Below are positions 1-6,797 of a stretch of 10,059 nucleotides of DNA, piece after piece; position 1 is the stretch's first letter; every line of letters begins with the position of its first letter. The notes below the pieces were generated by a model, which had not been told where the DNA came from, ran no database searches, and saw only the letters and a program-made list of their open reading frames with translations. The translations under genes were made by a program, and so were the position numbers. This stretch comes from JACPSX01 sp035288405 [NCBI: bacterium]. Lineage in GTDB: Bacteria > JACPSX01. The stretch covers positions 1 to 10,059 of the forward strand of contig DATEAK010000230.1 in the NCBI GenBank assembly GCA_035288405.1. Direction: 5' to 3'.

Positions 1-132
1 ATTGTACGACTGGGGATTCTGAAGCCGAAATCGGCGCTGCGCTTTGGTGTCGGGGAGAAAGTCAGCGGCGGGGAACTTCTGGGTGCCGGGTCTGCTTTAA
101 ACGAATGGCTCACCACAGGCTCTCTAAGATAG
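1..132 (+). CDS. 3' tail of an unidentified protein gene (partial)
   Basis: Frame 1 is open from the window edge to a TAG at 130-132, giving 43 residues and no in-frame start, so the gene would begin upstream of the window. The readable tail is rich in Gly, Leu and Lys (for example LKPKSALRFGVGEKVSGG) and has no motif I recognise, no membrane segment and no terminal aromatic residue of the kind that ends outer-membrane barrels. It is followed at once by non-coding repeat sequence, which fits a true gene end. A 43-codon open frame can also arise by chance at this base composition, so it is a probable rather than a certain gene end. Confidence 0.4.
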   Translation: MVRLGILKPKSALRFGVGEKVSGGELLGAGSALNEWLTTGSLR

Positions 133-218
133 CCGTCAGCAATTAGCTGTCAGCTTTCAGCTTCTGAAATCCGGGGTTCTTCATTCTCCTCCGAATTTCT
201 GGCTGAATGCTGACCGCT
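131..218. repeat. Imperfect inverted repeat of the CAGC/GCTG dispersed type
   Basis: The left arm at 145-161 (AGCTGTCAGCTTTCAGC) and the right arm at 202-218 (GCTGAATGCTGACCGCT) are reverse complements at 15 of 17 positions. The pairing continues inward less perfectly, GAAATCCGG at about 166-174 facing CCGAATTTC at 191-199, around a short pyrimidine-rich loop. A further AGCCGTCAGC lies at 131-140. Three of its words (AGCCGTCAGC, AGCTTTCAGC, GCTGACCGCT) recur in the hslU-argB gap. It starts at the stop codon of the upstream reading frame. It may act as a transcript-end hairpin, but no T-run follows it, so it is not called a terminator. Confidence 0.7.
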
Positions 219-312
219 GAACGCTTTCGAGCTCAAAGGGGTTTCCCCGAGGGGCGGATGAGGGTACAATTCCTTGGTGACGAACTGGGGGTGGGCAAGC
301 CCGGCTCAAACC

Positions 313-342
313 TTGACAGCAGTTTGCAGATCGGGCTATTAT
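313..342 (+). promoter_or_regulatory. Sigma70-type promoter for the lipoprotein-permease-dehydrogenase unit
   Basis: A perfect -35 box TTGACA at 313-318 is followed after 18 bp by TATTAT at 337-342, which matches TATAAT at five of six positions. Initiation 7 nt past the -10 box would fall at about 349, which is the A of the ATG chosen for the lipoprotein gene. It is the only good promoter I see ahead of the three plus-strand genes. Confidence 0.6.
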
Positions 343-348
343 CGAGCC

Positions 349-1005
349 ATGCGTAATTTGCCTTTTCAGGAGAAAGCAATAGATCGACTTCTGTACCTCA
401 AGAGGGGAAGCAAAGCCGTCGGCTTTCTCCTGATGGGACTCTACCTCCTTGGCTGCCAGGCCAAGGTGGGAACCATTCCCGTTCTCGACACCCCTGCCCA
501 TCACACGGAAGTAGGAATGCGGCTTCTGGAGCGGGGCAAGCCTGACCAAGCTCTCCGGGAATTCAGCCTGGCCAAGTCCCTTGACCCGAGTTACGGTCCG
601 GCCTACTTGGGAACCGGGGTGGTTTACCGCAGTCAGGGAGATTTCCCCAAAGCGTTTGCCGAGCTTCAGGAAGCCAAAAAAAACGCGCAGACGACGGATC
701 AGAAGATTTCAGCCGGCGCCGAGGTCATTGCGACCCAGCGCCAAGCGTTCCTGTCAGGGCAGGCAGAAAATGACTGGCTGAAAGTCTCAGAACGGGAATT
801 TGCCGAAGGGCTGCGTCAGTCCGGGGACCTCGCGGCCCTCTATTACGCCATGGGTCGAGCCTACCTGACCGCCTACGAGTTTCTTAAAGCCGAGGAAATG
901 TTCCGCAAGGTTGTTTCTCTCGACGGTCTGTATGCCAAGTCTGCCTCTGCAGAACTGGCAATCATCGAGAAAGTGAAACAGTTTCTCCGGGAGGAGCAGA
1001 AGTGA
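349..1005 (+). CDS. TPR-repeat lipoprotein
   Basis: Predicted 218-residue secreted lipoprotein of unknown specific role. From ATG 349, a basic stretch (K18, R19, K22) and a hydrophobic segment at about 23-34 lead to a lipobox LLGC with Cys36, the likely lipidation site. The mature part carries TPR-like helical pairs at about 50-81, 82-115 and 162-192, each with the usual small/aromatic pattern and a D-P or L-D ending; TPR proteins act as scaffolds for protein contacts. The reading frame is open upstream to a TTG at 274, but that start would lie before the promoter at 313-342. ATG 349 has no Shine-Dalgarno sequence and would be leaderless. An AGGAG at 368-372 has no standard start codon at the right distance. 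The n-region with acidic E8 and D12 is long for a signal peptide, so the true start is uncertain; the lipoprotein and TPR calls are firm. Confidence 0.85.
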   Translation: MRNLPFQEKAIDRLLYLKRGSKAVGFLLMGLYLLGCQAKVGTIPVLDTPAHHTEVGMRLLERGKPDQALREFSLAKSLDPSYGPAYLGTGVVYRSQGDFPKAFAELQEAKKNAQTTDQKISAGAEVIATQRQAFLSGQAENDWLKVSEREFAEGLRQSGDLAALYYAMGRAYLTAYEFLKAEEMFRKVVSLDGLYAKSASAELAIIEKVKQFLREEQK

Positions 1006-1010
1006 CTTCT
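989..1010 (+). promoter_or_regulatory. Strong Shine-Dalgarno plus small hairpin at the lipoprotein/permease junction
   Basis: GGGAGGAG at 989-996 is an excellent ribosome-binding site. It is followed by a perfect 13-nt palindrome AGAAGTGACTTCT at 998-1010 that contains the TGA stop of the upstream gene. The site is optimally placed (5 nt) for GTG 1002, which is in the wrong frame for the permease. It is 19 nt from TTG 1016, which is in the right frame. If the hairpin folds, the effective distance to TTG 1016 drops to about 6 nt. Confidence 0.5.
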
Positions 1011-1015
1011 CGGCC

Positions 1016-2131
1016 TTGCAGCAAACGAGATCCGGGAGTCCCTCCTTGCCTGTATTAACCCGCAAGGGGAGGGAAGGCATTTCCTGGATTCTGGGCGGGA
1101 CGGTTGTTGTTGCCCTCCTCTACGTCGCCCGTGGAATTCTCGCCCCGTTTTTCGTGAGTTTCCTTCTGGCTTACCTTCTGGATCCTGTTATCGGACATCT
1201 CGCCTCCCGAAGGGTTCCCCGCACGGCTTCCATCGTGGCTCTGATGGTCGCGATGCTCCTGATCATTGGTGCCGCGGTAGTTCTTCTCTACCCGATTGTG
1301 AGTGAGCAGGGCCGGCATCTCATCGAAAACATGCCGCTCTACGTTGCCGCGCTGCAGAAATGGCTGACCCCCATCGTCGAGCGTCTGGGAATAGGAAACC
1401 CGAAGAGTCTGCAGGAGTTTCTCGATCAGGTGTTTTCGCGGTTCGGATCTCTTCCCCTGGAGGTTTTGTCACAAAGCACCCGATTTGGCTTTCAGGCCCT
1501 GACGAGTCTGGTCGGGTTCACTCTCTTTCTGGTGGATCTTCTGATTATCCCTGTGGCCACTTTCTACCTGCTCAGGGATTGGGATCAAATCAAGGAGAAG
1601 GTCTTCCGCTTGATTCCCGTGCGCCAGCGCAGTGGGGCGAGATCCTTGTTGAGGAAAATTGACGCGGCCCTGGGAGCTTTTATCCGCGGACAGGTGCTGA
1701 TCGCTTTCCTGCAGGCAGTCTCCTACAGCGTTGGCTTCACATTCGTCGGAGTGCCCATGGGTGTGCTGCTGGGAATCGTGACCGGTATTGCCAGCCTGGT
1801 GCCTTACCTTGGTCTGGTGGTGGGTTTGCTCCCTGCCCTGATTCTGAGCTACATTCACTTCGGAGACTTTTCTCACCTGCTTGGTGTCCTGCTTGTTTTT
1901 GCCGCTGCCCTGTTCCTAGAGAATGGGGTGTACGCTCCTCGGATCATGGGGGAGAAGATCGGGCTGCATCCGGTAGTTATCTTGATCGCCATCGTCATCG
2001 GTGGAAAACTTTTCGGATTTCTCGGTATCCTTTTTGCGATTCCGGGAGCAGCGGTGATCAACGTGGTCTTACAAGAAATGCTGGAGCACTACCGGCGCTC
2101 TCTATATTATTCGGGAGGCGACTCCCAATAG
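1016..2131 (+). CDS. AI-2E family transporter (PerM/UPF0118-type permease)
   Basis: Integral inner-membrane protein of 371 residues, the usual size for the AI-2E/PerM family. Members include the putative AI-2 exporter TqsA and Na+/H+ antiporter-like proteins; the substrate here cannot be read from sequence. The fold is typical: membrane segments at about 24-57 and 70-92, an extramembrane helical domain at about 95-155, a segment at 160-186 followed by the family-typical YLLRDWDQ (184-191), and a cluster of hydrophobic helices from 226 to 350. The conserved stretches GQVLIAFLQA (225-234), GIASLVPYLG (257-266) and LFAIPGAA (339-346) are present. The ORF begins at TTG 1016, 10 nt after the lipoprotein stop. 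The family similarity only becomes clear from about residue 21, so the first 20 residues are uncertain. It ends 15 nt before the dehydrogenase ATG, in the same frame. Confidence 0.92.
   Translation: MQQTRSGSPSLPVLTRKGREGISWILGGTVVVALLYVARGILAPFFVSFLLAYLLDPVIGHLASRRVPRTASIVALMVAMLLIIGAAVVLLYPIVSEQGRHLIENMPLYVAALQKWLTPIVERLGIGNPKSLQEFLDQVFSRFGSLPLEVLSQSTRFGFQALTSLVGFTLFLVDLLIIPVATFYLLRDWDQIKEKVFRLIPVRQRSGARSLLRKIDAALGAFIRGQVLIAFLQAVSYSVGFTFVGVPMGVLLGIVTGIASLVPYLGLVVGLLPALILSYIHFGDFSHLLGVLLVFAAALFLENGVYAPRIMGEKIGLHPVVILIAIVIGGKLFGFLGILFAIPGAAVINVVLQEMLEHYRRSLYYSGGDSQ
2113..2126 (+). other. GCGA-tetraloop hairpin at the 3' end of the permease gene
   Basis: GGGAG-GCGA-CTCCC is a perfect 5-bp G+C-rich stem closed by a GNRA tetraloop, placed two bases before the TAG stop of the permease gene. 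No T-run follows, so it is not an intrinsic terminator. It hides the only GGAGG-like motif upstream of the next start codon, ATG 2147. Confidence 0.45.
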
Positions 2132-2146
2132 GCTGGTTGTACGATC

Positions 2147-3124
2147 ATGAAACCGCCCGTTCTTGTTACCCGTCCGATTCCAACACCCGTTCTGGTGCGA
2201 CTCGAGGAACACTGCCTGGTGGAACTCAATGCCAAGGAGATCGCTCTGAGCCCGCAGGAATTGACAGAACGGCTGCGCGGGAAAATGGGGCTCCTTTGCC
2301 TCCTTACCGACCGAATCGCGGGGGGTCTCTTGGTGTCTGCAAAGGAACTCAGGGTCATCTCCAATGTAGCTGTCGGGTTCGACAACGTTGACGTGGCCGC
2401 TGCAACCCGACGCGGGATCCTGGTCACCAACACTCCGGGAATTCTGGATGAGACCACGGCCGATCTGGCCTTTGCCCTTCTCCTGTCCGTAGCAAGGCGT
2501 GTGGTCGAGGGAGACCGCTTGATCCGCCGGGGGGAGTTCCGAGAATGGAACATCAACATGCTGTTGGGGGAAGATGTTTTTGGCAAGACTCTGGGGATTT
2601 GCGGCTGCGGACGCATCGGCCAGGCGGTGGCCCGACGGGCCCGGGGATTCGCCATGCGCATTCTTTATACGGCCCGCCGTGCGCTGCCGGGTGACGTGGA
2701 GCGGCAAATGGGACTGAGCTACGCGAGCAAGGAGACCCTATTGAGGGAGAGCGATTTTGTGAGTCTTCACCTCCCCTTGACTCCCGAAACCCGGCACTAC
2801 ATCACGAGAGGGGAACTCGCCTTTATGAAATCCACGGCGTATCTCATCAACACATCCCGTGGACCCGTAGTGGATGAGTCGGCGTTGGTGGAGGCGCTCA
2901 GGACAGGCCGAATCGCGGGGGCTGCCCTGGACGTTTTCGAAGACGAACCGCGTCTTCATCCGGACCTCGCGATTCTAGAGAATGTGGTTCTCACTCCCCA
3001 CATTGGCAGCGCTTCCCGCGAGACCCGCACCCGTATGGCGATGATGGCAGCGGAAAATCTCATTACGGCCCTGCAGGGAATGCGCCCTCCTAACTTGGTG
3101 AACCCCCAAGTCCTGATGAAATAG
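2147..3124 (+). CDS. D-isomer-specific 2-hydroxyacid dehydrogenase (glyoxylate/hydroxypyruvate reductase-like)
   Basis: Cytoplasmic NAD(P)-dependent oxidoreductase of 325 residues, full length for the family, interconverting a 2-keto acid and its D-2-hydroxy acid. The N-terminal catalytic domain carries the ISNVAVGFDNVD block (71-82). The Rossmann domain has GCGRIG (153-158) and the C-terminal half has the family triad: Arg238 in INTSRGP, Glu267 in DVFEDEP and His285 in LTPHIGSAS. The pattern is closest to the glyoxylate reductase / gluconate 2-dehydrogenase branch (GyaR, GhrB/TkrA). It lacks the ACT or ASB domains of SerA-type phosphoglycerate dehydrogenases. The second Rossmann strand ends YTARRAL, without the Asp that usually selects NAD; the two Arg suggest NADP(H), an inference. 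The start is the only ATG after the in-frame TAG at 2129; its Shine-Dalgarno is poor, so coupling to the permease is likely. The substrate is not assignable. Confidence 0.93.
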   Translation: MKPPVLVTRPIPTPVLVRLEEHCLVELNAKEIALSPQELTERLRGKMGLLCLLTDRIAGGLLVSAKELRVISNVAVGFDNVDVAAATRRGILVTNTPGILDETTADLAFALLLSVARRVVEGDRLIRRGEFREWNINMLLGEDVFGKTLGICGCGRIGQAVARRARGFAMRILYTARRALPGDVERQMGLSYASKETLLRESDFVSLHLPLTPETRHYITRGELAFMKSTAYLINTSRGPVVDESALVEALRTGRIAGAALDVFEDEPRLHPDLAILENVVLTPHIGSASRETRTRMAMMAAENLITALQGMRPPNLVNPQVLMK

Positions 3125-3166
3125 ATTCCAGCAAATTAAGAAATCTCTGTGAAATTCAGCAGCTTG

Positions 3167-4630
3167 TTAAGAGGCAGAGAGTTTGTTGGCCAGTAGCATG
3201 GCGGAGCGGATCAGAGGGGCGGTGCCCTGGCTGGCAAAGGGGGGATCCTGTAAGACCACCAATCCCTGTCGGCGGCTCAGCGTTGTCATTCCCCCGAAAC
3301 CCCAGTGATGGTGAGGACGCCAGTAGGGATTCCAACGCCCGCCGGCAGGCGTGCTTGGCAAAGTAAAGATCCGTCCGGTGGCAACATCCACGAAGCGTTT
3401 CAGAAACGGTAAGGGATCTTCCAGTTTCCGAATCAGGACTTCAATCTCTTCAGCCGTCAGATCCCGACCCGCAAAACCCCCAAGCGATGGAGAATCTTCC
3501 AGGTAGGCCATCACCGTCAGAGCCCTCTTCCCTTGAGGGGATCGTGAGGCGTCCCAGGGCGGACTGAGAGACAGGAAGAATTCCCTCGGCTGTTGCGCGG
3601 GATTTCCCGAATCAGGCAGATAGAGAACGTGGCTGGCCATGGGTTCCGGGATCACACGATCATCGACTCCCAGGAACAGGGAGCAGGCAGTCAAACTCCT
3701 ACCTGGGTGGTTGCCCTGAGCGTCCGGCATCAGCAGATCCGGGTAATACGGGCTCTGCCCGTTGAGAATCACCCAATTGCCCGTGATGTCCACGGAGACT
3801 CCGCCATAGGTGGCTCGAACTCCGAGCAGGCGGCGTCTATCCCACAGGAGGCGCTCCACCGTCGATTCATAGGTGATTTCACCCTTTCCACGACGGACGG
3901 CCTGTTCGAGCAGAGAGACCAACGCCGGTGCACCTCCCTTTACCGTACAGCAACCGCTCCGCCGGACACCGGAGAGAAGAGCTGCAGAGAGAATGGGAGT
4001 CGAGTGGGCCGGCAGGCCGGAAAAGTAGAGAGTCTGGAGATTAAAAAAGAGCTCGACGGCTCCAGTTAAATTTAGGTGGCGGAGCGTTCGGGAGAAGGTT
4101 TTTCTCCGCAATTGGTTGTAGGACAGGCTCAGGGAATTACCCAGGACTGAGAACGGCTTTTCTTCTTTTTGGGGGGGAGCAAATGGGTGCCCGCCAAAAG
4201 AGTCTGCCCAGCGCCGGTCTAAGTCGTCCATTTCGTTGTAGAGCTTCGAGAGAGCGGGCAACTGCGTGGGAAACTCTCGACCCAATTCGTGGAAGAAGAG
4301 TTCACGACCTCGGTAGAGGCTCAGGCGATGGTTAGGAACCAGTACCTGGTAGGCGGGATCCAGGGGTAAGAATATCTCCTCTGCCAGGTCACGGTCGATG
4401 CCCAGGGTTTCCAACAGGGAGCGCAGAACCCCGTCTTTTTCAAAGCCCCAGAGGAGAAAAGGGAAGGAGTCGAAGATGTAATCGTCTACGGAAACCGTCG
4501 AACACACCCCGCGCGGTCCCGCTGCGGACTCCAAGAGGAGCACCCGCTGGCCGTAGCGGGCCAGGAGGGCTGCCAGAGTCAGCGTACCCAGGCCGGCTCC
4601 TACGAGGACCGCGTCATAGTCTCTTCTCAT
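3167..4630 (-). CDS. CrtI/phytoene-desaturase-like FAD-dependent oxidoreductase
   Basis: A 487-residue flavoprotein of the CrtI / phytoene desaturase / retinol saturase superfamily; substrate unknown. A beta-alpha-beta fold opens the protein ([13 protein letters not shown], 5-17), with Glu34 ending strand two as the expected ribose ligand. A FIFD-like YIFDSFPF block (51-58) and the internal [18 protein letters not shown] stretch (227-244) match the family layout. Several key positions are unusual: the third Gly of GxGxxG is Thr16, the GG after Glu34 is reduced to RG (40-41), and the C-terminal 'xGD' FAD motif reads LQDPPF (460-465). FAD use is therefore likely but not certain. The ATG overlaps the argG stop (ATGA, 4627-4630), so it is probably translated by coupling; its own ribosome site is weak. 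No carotenoid, quinone or lipid genes adjoin it, so a link to carotenoids should not be assumed. Residues 150-160 are encoded across a C7/A5 tract. Confidence 0.85.
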   Translation of the reverse strand: MRRDYDAVLVGAGLGTLTLAALLARYGQRVLLLESAAGPRGVCSTVSVDDYIFDSFPFLLWGFEKDGVLRSLLETLGIDRDLAEEIFLPLDPAYQVLVPNHRLSLYRGRELFFHELGREFPTQLPALSKLYNEMDDLDRRWADSFGGHPFAPPQKEEKPFSVLGNSLSLSYNQLRRKTFSRTLRHLNLTGAVELFFNLQTLYFSGLPAHSTPILSAALLSGVRRSGCCTVKGGAPALVSLLEQAVRRGKGEITYESTVERLLWDRRRLLGVRATYGGVSVDITGNWVILNGQSPYYPDLLMPDAQGNHPGRSLTACSLFLGVDDRVIPEPMASHVLYLPDSGNPAQQPREFFLSLSPPWDASRSPQGKRALTVMAYLEDSPSLGGFAGRDLTAEEIEVLIRKLEDPLPFLKRFVDVATGRIFTLPSTPAGGRWNPYWRPHHHWGFGGMTTLSRRQGLVVLQDPPFASQGTAPLIRSAMLLANKLSAS

Positions 4631-5853
4631 CCGGGTTTGCCCTGTTCCAGTTCTCTCTGAAGAAGGGCTCGCACTTGCAGGCGCAGAGCATTGAGACGGA
4701 TAAATCCCGAAGCGTCCGAGGGGTTATAGCCGGTGGCCTCTTCGAAGGTGGCCAGATCGTGACGATAGAGTGAGCGCGGGGATTTCCGGCCCACGACCCG
4801 GCAGCTCCCCCGGTAGAGTTTGAGGCGCACGGTTCCTTCGACCGGTTTCTGCATTTCATCAATTGCCGCCTGCAGCATCTCTCGCTCCGGGGAGAACCAG
4901 AAACCGTTGTAGACGAGTTCCGCGTAACGGGGGACCAGAGAGTCCCGCAGGTGCATGACCTCCCGGTCGAGGGTGAGGGATTCAATGGCCCGATGGGCAG
5001 CGTAGAGAAGCGTTCCTCCGGGGGTTTCGTAGACTCCTCGGGACTTCATTCCCACGAAGCGGTTTTCCACCATGTCGACTCGCCCGACGCCGTGGCGGCC
5101 TGCCTTTTCATTGAGGAGGGCCAGCAAGCTCGCAGGGTGCAGCTTGAGACCATTGACCGCCACCGGGTTCCCGCGGGAGAAGTCGATCTCTACGTATTCG
5201 GGCTCGTCGGGCGCTTTCTCGGGAGCCGTGGTCAGGATATACATGTCTTCACTGGGTTCCAGCCACGGGTCTTCGAGGATCCCTCCCTCGTAGCTGATGT
5301 GAAGCAGATTGCGATCGCAGCTATAGGGACGCTCCGGGGTGACCGGGATCGGGATGCCGTGCTCGCGAGCGTAATTCACCAGGGCCTGGCGAGAGCCCAG
5401 GTCCCATTCCCGCCACGGAGCCACGATGGAGATGTGCGGATCCAGAGCCAGGTAGGTGACTTCAAAGCGCACTTGATCATTCCCCTTGCCCGTGGCTCCG
5501 TGGGATACAGCCTGGGCCCCCAGGCGATGCGCGACTTCAACTTGTTTCTTGGCAATGAGCGGCCGGGCAATGGAGGTGCCTAAAAGATAGCTCCCTTCGT
5601 AGATGGCGGCGCCTCGCAGGATGGGGAATACATAGTCCCGCACGAATTCGTCCCGGAGGTCTTCAATGACGACCTGGCTGGCTCCGGTCTTCAGGGCTTT
5701 TTCTTCCACCTGCCGTGGATCGTCTTCCTGACCCAGGTCCGCAAAGAAGGCGATGACTTTGCAGCGGTAGGTCTCCTTAAGCCAGCTCAAGATGACGGAA
5801 GTGTCCAATCCGCCCGAGTAAGCCAGCACGATCTTGTCAAACCCTCGTTTCAT
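4627..5853 (-). CDS. argG: Argininosuccinate synthase
   Basis: Cytoplasmic enzyme joining citrulline and aspartate with ATP to give argininosuccinate, AMP and pyrophosphate, the penultimate arginine step. The product is 408 residues, normal for the short (type 1) bacterial form. The ATP pyrophosphatase P-loop AYSGGLDTS is at 11-19. The citrulline/aspartate-binding stretches [13 protein letters not shown] (86-98) and [15 protein letters not shown] (117-131), and the FSPEREML block (320-327), are intact. The frame stays open about 150 bp upstream into argF. The start at ATG 5853 is chosen because the family begins just before the P-loop and an AAGGAG sits 6 nt upstream inside argF. The ATG overlaps the argF stop (ATGA), and its own TGA overlaps the next gene's ATG, so it is coupled on both sides. 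The expected partner argH is absent from the window. Confidence 0.98.
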   Translation of the reverse strand: MKRGFDKIVLAYSGGLDTSVILSWLKETYRCKVIAFFADLGQEDDPRQVEEKALKTGASQVVIEDLRDEFVRDYVFPILRGAAIYEGSYLLGTSIARPLIAKKQVEVAHRLGAQAVSHGATGKGNDQVRFEVTYLALDPHISIVAPWREWDLGSRQALVNYAREHGIPIPVTPERPYSCDRNLLHISYEGGILEDPWLEPSEDMYILTTAPEKAPDEPEYVEIDFSRGNPVAVNGLKLHPASLLALLNEKAGRHGVGRVDMVENRFVGMKSRGVYETPGGTLLYAAHRAIESLTLDREVMHLRDSLVPRYAELVYNGFWFSPEREMLQAAIDEMQKPVEGTVRLKLYRGSCRVVGRKSPRSLYRHDLATFEEATGYNPSDASGFIRLNALRLQVRALLQRELEQGKPG

Positions 5854-6797
5854 GTGAACTCCTTTTCCGCTTTTTCTCCCCCCAGCAGCCAGATCAGAAT
5901 CGCTTTCTGCACGTGCAAACGGTTTTCGGCCTCTTCCCATACTAGAGAACGAGTTCCGTCGATGACCTCGGAGGTAATTTCCTCTCCCCGGTGGGCGGGC
6001 AGACAATGCATCACGCGCGCTTGTTTTCCGGCAGCTTTCAGCAGGGCGGCATTGACCTGATACGGGGGGAATGCTTTGGCCCTCTCTTCCCTTTCCTCTT
6101 CTCGACCCATGCTGGCCCAGACGTCCGTGTAGATGATATCCGCACCCCGCACCGCTTCCGCAGGGTTGTCAAGGACCATGAGCTTGCTGCCGGTCTGCAA
6201 GGCCAGCTCCAGAGCTCGTTTCACGATCTCCGGTTTCGGACGATACGGGGGAGGGCAAGCGATGGTCAGGTCAAGCCCGATCCGGGCAGCACCCAGGAGC
6301 CAGGAATGGGCGACGTTGTTCCCGTCTCCAACGTAAGCCACCTTGATTCCCTGCAGGTGCCCCAGGCTCTCCTGAATCGTGTAAAGGGCGGCCAGGATCT
6401 GGCAAGGATGGAGGAGATCGGTGAGCCCGTTGATCACGGGGATCGAGGTAGAGCGCGCCACCTCCTCCACCAGGGCCTGATCGAAGGTGCGGATGACCAG
6501 GCCGTCCACATAGCGGGAGAGCACTCGGGCCACATCGGACACGGATTCCCTCTCCCCGAGGAGGATTTCGGAACTTCCCAAGAGCATGGCGTGCCCTCCC
6601 AGGTGCACCATGGCCACTTCGAAGGAGACCCGGGTCCTCATGGAGGGCTTGTGAAAGATCAGGCCCAATACCTTGCCGCGCAGCAGGGAGAGACGCTTGG
6701 CGTCTTCGCCTCGCTCTTTGAGCTTTTGGGTCAATCTTAAGAGATGCAGTATTTCTTCACGCTCCAGACTTGCCAGAGACAGGAGATCCCTCTTCAC
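5850..6797 (-). CDS. argF: Ornithine carbamoyltransferase
   Basis: Cytoplasmic enzyme making citrulline from ornithine and carbamoyl phosphate. The 315-residue length is standard. The carbamoyl-phosphate motif appears as SMRTR (52-56, usual form STRTR). HPCQ (130-133), DVWASMG (225-231, ornithine side) and HCLPAHRG (264-271, with the catalytic Cys265) are complete. These favour an anabolic ornithine enzyme over an aspartate or acetylornithine carbamoyltransferase, although the last cannot be excluded from motifs alone. The start is a GTG at 6797 that overlaps the argD stop (GTGA), preceded by a GAGG-type ribosome site inside argD. The 3' end overlaps argG by 4 nt. Confidence 0.97.
   Translation of the reverse strand: MKRDLLSLASLEREEILHLLRLTQKLKERGEDAKRLSLLRGKVLGLIFHKPSMRTRVSFEVAMVHLGGHAMLLGSSEILLGERESVSDVARVLSRYVDGLVIRTFDQALVEEVARSTSIPVINGLTDLLHPCQILAALYTIQESLGHLQGIKVAYVGDGNNVAHSWLLGAARIGLDLTIACPPPYRPKPEIVKRALELALQTGSKLMVLDNPAEAVRGADIIYTDVWASMGREEEREERAKAFPPYQVNAALLKAAGKQARVMHCLPAHRGEEITSEVIDGTRSLVWEEAENRLHVQKAILIWLLGGEKAEKEFT

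Noticed and set aside
131-218. CRISPR-like array from the recurring CAGC words
   Set aside because: The units are short, degenerate and in inverted orientation, with no regular spacers.
236-266. G-tracts and C-tracts as a quadruplex or terminator
   Set aside because: The G-runs can pair with the adjacent C-runs, there is no T-run, and the spacing does not favour a quadruplex.
2102-2707. 201-codon minus-strand frame opposite the dehydrogenase, and a second overlapping one
   Set aside because: They lie antisense to a full-length, motif-complete dehydrogenase and have no recognisable content.
3125-3166. Possible bidirectional terminator between the convergent genes
   Set aside because: Only a 6-bp TCTCTG/CAGAGA pair with a loop of about 25 nt can form, and there is no adjoining T-run, so it is too weak to call.
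3167-4630. Carotenoid biosynthesis gene (crtI)
   Set aside because: The cofactor signatures are degenerate and no phytoene synthase or other carotenoid gene is nearby. The superfamily is broad, so only the fold is called.
5854-6006. N-terminal extension of argG by 51 codons
   Set aside because: It would read through most of the argF 3' end. The family starts just before the P-loop and a good ribosome site precedes ATG 5853.
5991-6740. 249-codon plus-strand frame opposite argF
   Set aside because: It is a shadow of argF, whose substrate-binding motifs are all intact on the other strand.
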